Shown here piece after piece: positions 1-6,491 of a stretch of DNA of 14,393 nucleotides (positions within the stretch are counted from its first letter, which is position 1; the number at the start of each line of letters is the position of its first letter). The notes beneath the pieces were generated by a model that saw nothing but the letters and a program-made list of their open reading frames with translations, made no database searches and was not told the DNA's origin. The position numbers and the translations under genes were made by a program. The stretch spans positions 1 to 14,393 of the forward strand of contig JAICRQ010000030.1 in assembly GCA_025966435.1 (NCBI GenBank), read 5' to 3'. The DNA is from Anaerolineales bacterium (GTDB lineage Bacteria > Chloroflexota > Anaerolineae > Anaerolineales > Villigracilaceae).

Positions 1-1095
1 CTGTATCGTGAAGAAGTAATGGGGCTGGAAGGCTTCTCATCGCTGGCTTCCATCCTGTATCACAACTTTATCCCGCCGCGCGTCAAACAAGTGGAAGATC
101 TCGGTTCACGCCTGCCTGAAACGGTGGACTTTGGTCCCATCCGCCACCGCGCCTTTCGCACGGCGGACGCCCCACTGGGGACGGACCCTGTTTCGGCGCG
201 AATCCCGCTCCTTGCCAACCGTGACGTAATCCTCGGCGTCTCGCGCGCCTCGCAAAGCATGGACTATTTCTACCGCAACGCGCAGGCTTACGAGACTTGG
301 TGGGTGCATGAAGGCAGTGGGACGCTGAAATCGCAGTTTGGCAATCTAAAGTTCCGTAAAGGCGATTACATCGTGATTCCCTTCGGCACCACCTGGCAAA
401 TCCATCTCGACGATGGCGAAGCGCGCTTCTTCACGATCGAAAACCCGTCGCAGATCGAGCCGCCTAAGCGCTATCGCAACGAATTCGGGCAGATGCTCGA
501 ACACGCGCCTTATTCCGAGCGCGACATCCGCCTGCCTGAAGAGTTGGAAACGCACACGGAACGCGGCGAGTTTGAAGTGCGCGTCAAAGTGCGTGACCGG
601 CTCAGCAAACACATTCTGGATTACCACCCGTTCGACGTGGTCGGCTGGGACGGGTATTTGTATCCCTGGATCTTCAACATCGAGGATTTTGAACCGATCA
701 CAGGACGCGTCCACCAGCCGCCGCCGGTACACCAGACCTTCCAGGCACATAACTTCGTGGTGTGCTCGTTCGTCCCACGCCTGTTCGACTATCACCCAGA
801 GAGCATCCCCGCGCCATACAACCATTCCAATGTCAACTCGGATGAGATCATTTACTACGCCGAAGGCGACTTTATGTCGCGCAAAGGCATCGACCGCTGC
901 GACATCAGCATGCACCCGTACGGCTTGCCCCACGGTCCACAGCCGGGTATGACGGAAGCATCCATCGGGAAGAAGGAAACGAAGGAGCTTGCTGTGATGG
1001 TGGATACGTTCTACCCGCTGAACCTGACAACTCAGGCATTGGAATATGAAAAATCGGAATACATGTCCACGTGGCTGGAAGGCACAGGCGAGTAA
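1..1095 (+). CDS. hmgA: Homogentisate 1,2-dioxygenase, 5'-truncated by window edge
   Basis: Cupin-fold Fe(II) dioxygenase that opens the ring of homogentisate to maleylacetoacetate in tyrosine/phenylalanine catabolism; it is cytosolic and needs O2. The reading frame is open from base 1 (LYREEV precedes the first Met at 19), so the true start is probably upstream of the window and about 20 residues may be missing. Counting from the Met at 19, the iron site is seen as H269 (in YNHSNVNSDE), acidic D275/E276, and H305 (in HPYGLPHGP). The 36-residue spacing between the two histidines equals that of human HGO (H335/H371). About 364 codons remain, consistent with the shorter bacterial form. It is followed by a hairpin at 1133-1160 and is not obviously co-transcribed with the next gene. 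The family assignment is confident. Which of D275 and E276 is the ligand cannot be settled by eye. Confidence 0.9.
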   Translation: MYREEVMGLEGFSSLASILYHNFIPPRVKQVEDLGSRLPETVDFGPIRHRAFRTADAPLGTDPVSARIPLLANRDVILGVSRASQSMDYFYRNAQAYETWWVHEGSGTLKSQFGNLKFRKGDYIVIPFGTTWQIHLDDGEARFFTIENPSQIEPPKRYRNEFGQMLEHAPYSERDIRLPEELETHTERGEFEVRVKVRDRLSKHILDYHPFDVVGWDGYLYPWIFNIEDFEPITGRVHQPPPVHQTFQAHNFVVCSFVPRLFDYHPESIPAPYNHSNVNSDEIIYYAEGDFMSRKGIDRCDISMHPYGLPHGPQPGMTEASIGKKETKELAVMVDTFYPLNLTTQALEYEKSEYMSTWLEGTGE

Positions 1096-1101
1096 GGCAG
1101 T

Positions 1102-1131
1102 TTGACAATACGCCCCACGTATAAATAAAAT
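1102..1131 (+). promoter_or_regulatory. Candidate sigma70-type promoter of the serine hydrolase gene
   Basis: TTGACA at 1102-1107 and TAAAAT at 1126-1131 are separated by 18 bp. The predicted transcript start near 1138 falls inside the left arm of the hairpin at 1133-1160, leaving a leader of roughly 37 nt with GGAGG before the ATG at 1175. Confidence 0.55.
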
Positions 1132-1132
1132 C

Positions 1133-1160
1133 AAACGGCGGGCAAAGGAGCCCGCCGTTT
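1133..1160 (+). terminator. Terminator-like hairpin after the dioxygenase gene
   Basis: Perfect 11-bp GC-rich stem (AAACGGCGGGC / GCCCGCCGTTT) with the 6-nt loop AAAGGA. The T tail is short (TTT then CGCGG), so termination may be incomplete. It sits 38 nt after the dioxygenase stop and only 14 nt before the next ATG. Confidence 0.65.
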
Positions 1161-1174
1161 CGCGGAGGCATCTC

Positions 1175-2545
1175 ATGAATCTTTCCACATCACATATCAA
1201 AAATCCAAACTTCAAGAAAATTGCAAAAAAAATCGTTTCGGAGATGAAGCGCCTTCAAGTGCCAGGCGTTGCAATTGGCATCTGGCATAAGGGTAAGGAA
1301 TACGCGGAGGGCTTCGGCGTCACAAGTGTGGAACATCCGCTGCCTGTCACAGCGGATACGCTATTTCAAACGGGCTCAATCAGCAAGACCTTTACAGGCA
1401 CGCTGATCATGCAGTTGGTCGAGCAAGGCAAAGTGGATCTCGACGCACCCGTTCGCACGTACATCAAGGGCTTCCAACTGAGCGATAAACGCGTTGGAAA
1501 GAAGGTGACTGTCCGGCAGCTGCTCACCCACATGGGCGGCTGGGTCGGCGATTATTTCAATGACTTCGGGAACGGAGATGATGCCCTGGAGAAAATGGTG
1601 AAGGATATCGTCAGGCTGCCGCAGATCCATCCGCTGGGGAAGATCTGGTCGTATAACAACACCGGATTCAATATTGCCTCACGCATCATCGAAATCGTAA
1701 CCGGGAAACCGTACGAACAAGCTGTGCAGGAGATGTTGTTCGACCCGCTTGGGTTGGAGATGTCCTTTTTTTATCCGAGCGACCTTTTTTTCACGCATCG
1801 TTTCGTTGTGGGACATCGGAAAATAAAGGACAAGGTGCAGGTGGCGCGACCGTGGGCAATCGGCAGAGCCAGTAACGGTGTGGGAGGAGTGCTGAGCACG
1901 GTCCGAGATCTAGTGAAGTATGCGCAATTCCACATGAGCAATGGGAAGAAAAACGTCATCTCCGGCAAGAGCCTGCGCGCCATGCGCATCCCTCAGGCGG
2001 ATGCCGGCCCGCGTGGAATGATGGGCATCACTTGGTTTATCCGCAAGGTTGGGGACGTCACGCTTTATGCGCATGGCGGCGCGACCAATGGACAGCAAGC
2101 CTACTTTTTCTTCATTCCAGATAAGGAGTTCGCGCTTGCCATCCTGACCAACAGCGACGACGGTGGCATCATTACGTCGGGAATCACCAACTACACACTC
2201 GATCTGTATTTCAATGCAAAATCAAAGCTGCCTGCACCCATTGAGAAAACAGCGAACGAGCTTAAAGAGTATGCTGGCAGGTACCTGATCGGTATCGAAT
2301 GCTTCGATCTCAAAGTGAAAGGCAGGCATCTTATCTATCATCACATTCCGCTGGGTGGCTTTCCAACACCGGATACGCCACCCGGTCCCGCAATGCCACG
2401 CATGCGGTTTTCGTTCTATGAGAAAGATAAGGTTATTGGATTGGATGAACCCTACAAAGACGCGCTCGGGGATTTCATTCGTGATGAACATGGAAAATTG
2501 CAATTTTTTCGTGTTGGCGGACGGGCGCATAAAAAGATTAAGTGA
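1175..2545 (+). CDS. Serine hydrolase, beta-lactamase class C / PBP-like family
   Basis: Acyl-serine hydrolase of the beta-lactamase-related family (D-aminopeptidase, esterase and PBP4* relatives); the substrate cannot be told from sequence. The catalytic motifs are complete: S68-I-S-K71 (SxxK nucleophile and base), Y160-N-N (YxN) and H300-G-G (the KTG-equivalent, often HxG in esterase-like members). The catalytic domain covers about residues 15-350. The C-terminal ~100 residues begin ELKEYAGRY, as in the lipocalin-like barrel appended to many of these enzymes. The protein is 456 aa. No signal peptide is evident (N-terminus MNLSTSHIKNPNFKK), which suggests a cytosolic protein, unlike true secreted beta-lactamases. 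The start is supported by GGAGG at 1164-1168. It has its own promoter candidate at 1102-1131. Antibiotic resistance should not be assumed. Confidence 0.88.
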   Translation: MNLSTSHIKNPNFKKIAKKIVSEMKRLQVPGVAIGIWHKGKEYAEGFGVTSVEHPLPVTADTLFQTGSISKTFTGTLIMQLVEQGKVDLDAPVRTYIKGFQLSDKRVGKKVTVRQLLTHMGGWVGDYFNDFGNGDDALEKMVKDIVRLPQIHPLGKIWSYNNTGFNIASRIIEIVTGKPYEQAVQEMLFDPLGLEMSFFYPSDLFFTHRFVVGHRKIKDKVQVARPWAIGRASNGVGGVLSTVRDLVKYAQFHMSNGKKNVISGKSLRAMRIPQADAGPRGMMGITWFIRKVGDVTLYAHGGATNGQQAYFFFIPDKEFALAILTNSDDGGIITSGITNYTLDLYFNAKSKLPAPIEKTANELKEYAGRYLIGIECFDLKVKGRHLIYHHIPLGGFPTPDTPPGPAMPRMRFSFYEKDKVIGLDEPYKDALGDFIRDEHGKLQFFRVGGRAHKKIK

Positions 2546-2561
2546 TGTAACATTCCCATGC

Positions 2562-2590
2562 TTGAAATTCAAAGGTGAAATAGTTATAAT
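2562..2590 (+). promoter_or_regulatory. Candidate promoter of the first M28 peptidase gene
   Basis: TTGAAA (2562-2567), 17-bp spacer, then a perfect TATAAT (2585-2590), just after the hydrolase stop. Transcription would start near 2597 and give a leader of about 190 nt that contains the hairpin at 2649-2684. A weaker alternative lies beyond the hairpin: TTAGAA (2685-2690), 17 bp, TATCAT (2708-2713). Confidence 0.6.
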
Positions 2591-2648
2591 TCTGATATAT
2601 CCAACCTGAATTAATCACAACTACATCGAACAGGCGGCCCCCGAACGA

Positions 2649-2684
2649 GAAACTACCGAAGGAATCTCCTCGGCAGTTTTCTTC
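2649..2684 (+). terminator. Terminator-like hairpin in the leader of the first M28 gene
   Basis: AAACT/AGTTT and CCGA/TCGG pairs are continued by GGA/TCC around a bulged A2660 and one A-C mismatch; the stem is followed by TTTTCTTCTT. It could simply end the hydrolase transcript. Since a good promoter lies upstream at 2562-2590, it could instead act as an attenuator. The motif CCGAAGGAATCTCCTC (2656-2671) recurs with two changes before the second peptidase gene. Confidence 0.55.
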
Positions 2685-2735
2685 TTAGAAAAGGAGGCAC
2701 TTACTCTTATCATGGATTAGTGTTCGACGAAGATT

Positions 2736-2754
2736 GTTTGCATGCGTAGCAAAC
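2736..2754 (+). promoter_or_regulatory. Small hairpin in the 5' leader of the first M28 gene
   Basis: GTTTGC (2736-2741) pairs with GCAAAC (2749-2754) around a 7-nt loop, 23 nt upstream of the ribosome binding site GAGGAGA (2777-2783). Its role is unknown; it may be an operator half-site pair or an RNA stem. Confidence 0.3.
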
Positions 2755-2789
2755 ACAAACGTAGCAGTTCACTTATGAGGAGAATCTAA

Positions 2790-4400
2790 ATGATAAGCAA
2801 AGCAATTCGTCTGATGATCGTCTTAACCATGTTCATGGGGGTCTTTGCCTATGCTCCGGATGTTCTAGCAGGTCCGGCCGCCTGCAATAGCCGTAATAAC
2901 AATACACATGCCAAACTACTGGAATGCGTCACCCTGGAAGGAGTCCGTGAGCACCAGGCTGCTTTCCAGGAGATTGCCGATGAGAATGGTGGCACCCGCG
3001 CGGCAGGCACGCCTGGATATGATGCAAGTGTTGATTACGTGGTCGAAAGACTAACCGCCGCAGGTTATAACGTCACGCTTGACGAATTCCCATTCTTATT
3101 CTTTCCCCCTGCTGTTTTACAACAGTTGACCCCAGTCAATGTGGCCCATGAAACTGGAGTTTTCACAGCATCAGGCGTTGGAGATGTTACCGCGAGCGTC
3201 ATTCCAGTTGATATTAACCTCACGCCTCCGCGCGCAAACACAAGCGGATGCAATGGAGCCTATACGGAAGCTGCCGTTGGCGCTGCGATCGTCGCTGACC
3301 CGGCTGGTCCGGATGATTTCGCTGGCTTTCCGGCCGGGGCTATCGCGCTGGTGCAGCGCGGTGGCTGCTCCTTTGCCCTTAAGGCGTATAACGCTCAGGC
3401 TGCTGGGGCAAGTGCGATGATCCTGTTCAATCAGGGCAGTGACCCCACGCGAGAAGGTCTTATTGTAGGTACGCTCGTCGTTGCAGCGGGCACTCCGGGC
3501 CCTGTGACGATTCCTGTGGTTGGCGCTTCATTCGCCTCCGGAGTCTCCCTGGCTCAACCCGGTTCTACAGCGCACGTTGTCGTTGAAGAACCTCGAAATG
3601 TCACGCAGGTCAATGTGATTGCCGAATCAAAAGGTGGCAACCCCAATAATGTAGTGATGGCGGGTGCACATCTCGATTCCGTCCAGGCAGGACCTGGCAT
3701 CAACGACAACGGCTCGGGCTCCGCCGCGCTGCTCGAAGTGGCTGAGCAGATGGCAAAAGTCAAACCGGAAAATAAAGTGCGATTCGCCTGGTGGGGCGCC
3801 GAAGAATCCGGTCTGATTGGCTCCACTGCGTATGTTAACGGATTAAGTCAGGCTGAGCAGGACAAGATCGCACTTTATCTGAACTTCGACATGGTCGGTT
3901 CGCCGAACTATGTCTTCTTCATATATGACGGTGATAACTCAGATGCTACAGGCGCTGGTCCTGGACCTGCAGGCTCAGCAGCCATTGAAAAGACATTTGA
4001 GGCTTTCTACAATATGGTCGGCGAACCGTTCAAAGGCACTGACTTTACAGGCCGTTCCGATTACGGTCGGTTCATTGCGGTAGGTATTCCGGCTGGCGGA
4101 CTCTTTACAGGCGCCGAGGGAATCAAGACTGCCGCGGAAGCTGCCATCTGGGGCGGCACGGCTGGTCAGCAATATGACCCCTGCTATCACCTGGCCTGTG
4201 ATACATATGCCAACAATAACGATCACGCTCTCGATGTCAATTCTGACGCCATAGCTTTCGCTATATTGCAATATGCGATGAGCACTGCGGATGTTAATGG
4301 AGTTTCAGGCAAGGGGAACTTCCCTCCAGTCAGCGGCGGTACTTCAATTTCTGGCACATCAAGCGATAGTGGTCACGAGCATGAACTGCCAATAGAATAG
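2790..4400 (+). CDS. Secreted M28-family zinc aminopeptidase with PA domain (paralogue 1)
   Basis: Exported exopeptidase resembling Streptomyces griseus aminopeptidase; it would remove N-terminal residues from extracellular peptides. The signal peptide covers residues 1-27, with probable cleavage after VLA. An N-terminal region (GVREHQAAFQEIADENGG) leads into a PA domain at about residues 130-270 (DFAGFPAGAIALVQRGGCSF), and then the M28 domain from about 275 to 500. Zinc ligands and catalytic residues are all present: H294 (AHLDS), D306 (GINDNGSG), catalytic E338 with ligand E339 (WGAEES), D367 (NFDMVG) and H467 (CYHLACDT). The H-to-D spacing of 12 and E-to-D spacing of 28 match the S. griseus enzyme. 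The start is set by GAGGAGA, 6 nt before the ATG. The C-terminus ends in a Ser/Gly linker and a His/Glu-rich tail (SGHEHELPIE). It is closely similar along its whole length to the gene at 4753. Confidence 0.93.
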   Translation: MISKAIRLMIVLTMFMGVFAYAPDVLAGPAACNSRNNNTHAKLLECVTLEGVREHQAAFQEIADENGGTRAAGTPGYDASVDYVVERLTAAGYNVTLDEFPFLFFPPAVLQQLTPVNVAHETGVFTASGVGDVTASVIPVDINLTPPRANTSGCNGAYTEAAVGAAIVADPAGPDDFAGFPAGAIALVQRGGCSFALKAYNAQAAGASAMILFNQGSDPTREGLIVGTLVVAAGTPGPVTIPVVGASFASGVSLAQPGSTAHVVVEEPRNVTQVNVIAESKGGNPNNVVMAGAHLDSVQAGPGINDNGSGSAALLEVAEQMAKVKPENKVRFAWWGAEESGLIGSTAYVNGLSQAEQDKIALYLNFDMVGSPNYVFFIYDGDNSDATGAGPGPAGSAAIEKTFEAFYNMVGEPFKGTDFTGRSDYGRFIAVGIPAGGLFTGAEGIKTAAEAAIWGGTAGQQYDPCYHLACDTYANNNDHALDVNSDAIAFAILQYAMSTADVNGVSGKGNFPPVSGGTSISGTSSDSGHEHELPIE

Positions 4401-4418
4401 TCTGAATCCACTTGAATA

Positions 4419-4455
4419 AAATAACCCACCCTTATGACATAAGGGTGGGTTATTT
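4419..4455 (+). terminator. Strong intrinsic terminator after the first M28 gene
   Basis: A 16-bp perfect stem (4419-4434 with 4440-4455) with the 5-nt loop TGACA. The outer arms are A-rich and T-rich, so it could also work on the other strand. It starts 18 nt after the stop codon. Confidence 0.85.
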
Positions 4456-4464
4456 GTTGTAGTA

Positions 4465-4529
4465 ACCAGAGATCTCGGAGGGAAACAGGGTTGACGCCTC
4501 GAAAGTTCCGTTCTTAACCCCTCTCTGGT
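4465..4529. repeat. Inverted-repeat region between the two M28 genes
   Basis: ACCAGAGA (4465-4472) is complementary to TCTCTGGT (4522-4529), and GGGTT (4488-4492) to AACCC (4516-4520), nested within it. GAGGG (4478-4482) could instead pair with CCCTC (4519-4523). No ORF covers it, and it is distinct from the terminator just upstream. Possible roles are a structured RNA, an operator region for the promoter at 4556, or mobile-element debris; nothing decides between these. Confidence 0.4.
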
Positions 4530-4555
4530 ATTCCTTCTTTTGATAAGAGCCACCC

Positions 4556-4561
4556 TATAAT
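4556..4561 (+). promoter_or_regulatory. Candidate -10 box of the second M28 gene
   Basis: Perfect TATAAT without a convincing -35 at the usual distance (TTGATA at 4540 is only 10 bp away). The predicted transcript start near 4568 lies 185 nt before the ATG and upstream of the hairpin at 4614-4643, the same order as in the first peptidase leader. Confidence 0.4.
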
Positions 4562-4613
4562 GAAAGCAATGCCCAGAGTTAAAGTTGCTGTGATGTGGTT
4601 TGCAGCGCTGGAT

Positions 4614-4643
4614 GCCGAAGAAATTTCCTCTACGGCTTTTTTT
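4614..4643 (+). terminator. Terminator-like hairpin in the leader of the second M28 gene
   Basis: GCCG/CGGC, one A-A mismatch, then AGA/TCT around a 7-nt loop, followed by seven T. It carries CCGAAGAAATTTCCTC (4615-4630), matching 14 of 16 bases of the motif before the first peptidase gene. In both leaders AAAAGGAGG follows shortly after (2689-2697 and 4653-4661). Confidence 0.6.
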
Positions 4644-4752
4644 ATTTAATCTAAAAGGAGGTGACGCGGAATTCCTGAAAGTCTACTTCGGTAATTGCTT
4701 TCGAATCTATTGATTTTATTTGTAGAACATGTTCACCCAAAGGAGAAGTAAC

Positions 4753-6351
4753 ATGAATAGAGGTATAAAACGTTTCATCCAGCAGGGTTTCTTTGTGAGC
4801 TTAATCTTTGCCCTGCTACTGCCCGTTCAATTCGTGGCCGCAGACGATATTCAAGAGACACAGGGGTTCCGCAAGCACGTTACGCTCGCAGGCATTCGGG
4901 AACACCAGGCTGCCTTCCAGGATTTTTCAGATGAAAATGGGGGCAATCGTGTGGCTGGCAGCCCAGGCTATGATGCTTCAGCTCAATATGTGTATGACCG
5001 TATGGTCGCTGCTGGTTACAACGTCAGTTTCCAGGAATTCACGTTCAACTTCAATGGAGATGCCTCAGCGCCTGCTCTCGAGCAGATCTCACCCGTCCCG
5101 ACGGTTTATATCGATGGCGTGGATTATGACTCGATGACCTTCTCAGGAAGTGGAGATGTGACGGCTCCTCTGATCGCAGTAGATTTACTGGTGCCAAGTC
5201 CAGCCGCCGATTCCTCTACCAGCGGCTGCGAAGCAGCAGATTTTGCCGGGTTTCCTGCTGGAGCGATTGCACTCATGCAACGCGGAACCTGCGGCTTTGT
5301 GGTGAAACTGCAAAATGCCCAGGCAGCGGGTGCGGTGGGCATTATTGTCTTCAACGAAGGAGACTCTCCTGCACGCTCCGTGCTGAATCTTGGAACGCTG
5401 GGGTCACAACAGACCCTGCCTGCAGTGACAACCACGTTCGCCCTGGGCAACACCCTAAGAAACGGTGTCTTGAATGGACCGACCGGGGTGACTATGCGCC
5501 TGAAGGTAGAAACCTTTGTGGGACAGCGCACCACACGAAATGTGATCGCGGAAACGCCAGGCGGCGACCCGAACCGCGTGGTGGTCATTGGTGCTCACCT
5601 CGATAGCGTCACGCGCGGACCCGGGATCAACGATAATGGAAGCGGTTCTGCCACCATCCTCGAAGTGGCAGAGGTGTTTGCGGAGCAGGGACGTGTCCCA
5701 CGCAACCAACTACGCTTCATCTGGTTTGGCGCAGAGGAGCTTCCCCCGGCACTCATTGGTTCAACATTCTATGTTAATAGCTTGAGCCAGGCAGAGCGTG
5801 ATCGGATCGAGCTGATGCTTAACTTCGATATGGTAGGCTCCCCGAACTTTGTGCGCTTTGTCTATGATGGCGACAATTCCTCGTTCCCAGTTGGTCCCGG
5901 CGCGGCGTTGGGTCCGGCGGGTTCCGGGACGATTGAGCAGGTGTTCAACGATTACTTTGATTCGCAGGATCTGGCAAAATCGCCCACACCCTTCTCCGGC
6001 CGCTCCGATTACGGTCCGTTCATTGCCGTGGGCATCCCGGCTGGAGGTCTATTTACCGGTGCGGAAGGCATCAAGACCCCTGCCGAGGCAGCCACGTATG
6101 GCGGCACCGCCGGACAGCAATATGATCCCTGCTACCACCTGGCTTGTGATACCTTATCTGGGACGGGTACACAACTCGCTCTGACAGGACTGGACCAGAT
6201 GTCTGATGCTGTGGCTCATGCCGTTCTCTTATTCTCCAAACGGAATTTCGACAAGCAGCCAATTGCATCTCCGGCTTCTGCCTTCAGTGCTCATTCCAAT
6301 GTCACAAGCGATTTCTCACACAGCCATGAGGAGGAACCGGAACCAAGGTAA
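4753..6351 (+). CDS. Secreted M28-family zinc aminopeptidase with PA domain (paralogue 2)
   Basis: Same architecture and presumed role as the gene at 2790: signal peptide (about residues 1-30, cleavage near FVAA), PA domain (about 120-255; FAGFPAGAIALMQRGTCGF) and M28 peptidase. The zinc site is complete: H282, D294, E328/E329, D359 and H462. Two extra residues follow the catalytic Glu pair (EELPPALIGS against EESGLIGS in the paralogue). The start at 4753 is preferred over the in-frame ATG at 4729 because AAAGGAG (4739-4745) is correctly spaced only for 4753 and the signal peptide then begins MNRGIKR. The product is 532 aa, ending in an acidic, His-containing tail (SHSHEEEPEPR). The tandem arrangement and near-identical C-terminal motif blocks indicate a gene duplication. 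Substrate preferences may differ. Confidence 0.93.
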   Translation: MNRGIKRFIQQGFFVSLIFALLLPVQFVAADDIQETQGFRKHVTLAGIREHQAAFQDFSDENGGNRVAGSPGYDASAQYVYDRMVAAGYNVSFQEFTFNFNGDASAPALEQISPVPTVYIDGVDYDSMTFSGSGDVTAPLIAVDLLVPSPAADSSTSGCEAADFAGFPAGAIALMQRGTCGFVVKLQNAQAAGAVGIIVFNEGDSPARSVLNLGTLGSQQTLPAVTTTFALGNTLRNGVLNGPTGVTMRLKVETFVGQRTTRNVIAETPGGDPNRVVVIGAHLDSVTRGPGINDNGSGSATILEVAEVFAEQGRVPRNQLRFIWFGAEELPPALIGSTFYVNSLSQAERDRIELMLNFDMVGSPNFVRFVYDGDNSSFPVGPGAALGPAGSGTIEQVFNDYFDSQDLAKSPTPFSGRSDYGPFIAVGIPAGGLFTGAEGIKTPAEAATYGGTAGQQYDPCYHLACDTLSGTGTQLALTGLDQMSDAVAHAVLLFSKRNFDKQPIASPASAFSAHSNVTSDFSHSHEEEPEPR

Positions 6352-6355
6352 TGTA

Positions 6356-6374
6356 GGCTGGTACAGCCGTTTTT
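6356..6374 (+). terminator. Short terminator after the second M28 gene
   Basis: GGCTG / CAGCC 5-bp stem with loop GTA and tail GTTTTT, starting 4 nt after the stop codon. Confidence 0.5.
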
Positions 6375-6392
6375 AATCGGCATCGCTGAAAT

Positions 6393-6433
6393 GAACCCCG
6401 CGGTCAAAGACAGACTTGGCTGCGGGGTTCTTT
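6393..6433 (+). terminator. Second hairpin downstream of the M28 pair
   Basis: GAACCCCGC (6393-6401) pairs perfectly with GCGGGGTTC (6422-6430) over a 20-nt loop and is followed by TTT. It is probably a back-up terminator before the lipoprotein promoter. Confidence 0.55.
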
Positions 6434-6474
6434 ATCAGGAATTCGATCTTTGTGGGATGCCAGATGGCTGAAAA

Positions 6475-6483
6475 TGATAAAAT
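6475..6483 (+). promoter_or_regulatory. Extended -10 promoter abutting the lipoprotein start
   Basis: TGA followed by TAAAAT (TGn extended -10), ending 8 nt before the ATG at 6492. No Shine-Dalgarno sequence lies in the gap, so a leaderless or near-leaderless transcript is predicted. Confidence 0.5.
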
Positions 6484-6491
6484 AGAGAACT

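Noticed and set aside
346..1215. Long minus-strand ORF (289 aa) opposite the dioxygenase gene
   Set aside because: It is antisense to a clear enzyme gene, has a Phe/Arg/Val-rich composition typical of a shadow frame, and has no ribosome binding site or recognisable motif.
1175..2545. Calling the serine hydrolase a beta-lactamase resistance gene
   Set aside because: It lacks a signal peptide and has HGG in place of KTG plus a C-terminal barrel, which fits the broad esterase/peptidase branch; drug hydrolysis is not supported.
2355..2609. 84-aa plus-strand ORF overlapping the end of the serine hydrolase gene
   Set aside because: It lies mostly within the hydrolase frame region and runs across the promoter at 2562-2590; no family resemblance was seen.
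2597..2789. Known riboswitch or T-box in the peptidase leaders
   Set aside because: No TGGNACC T-box bulge and none of the core motifs of the common riboswitch classes I could recall were found in either leader.
4655..4664. Perfect Shine-Dalgarno AAGGAGGTGA as a site for a hidden ORF
   Set aside because: No ATG, GTG or TTG at a suitable distance opens more than a few codons; it is treated as part of the leader element instead.
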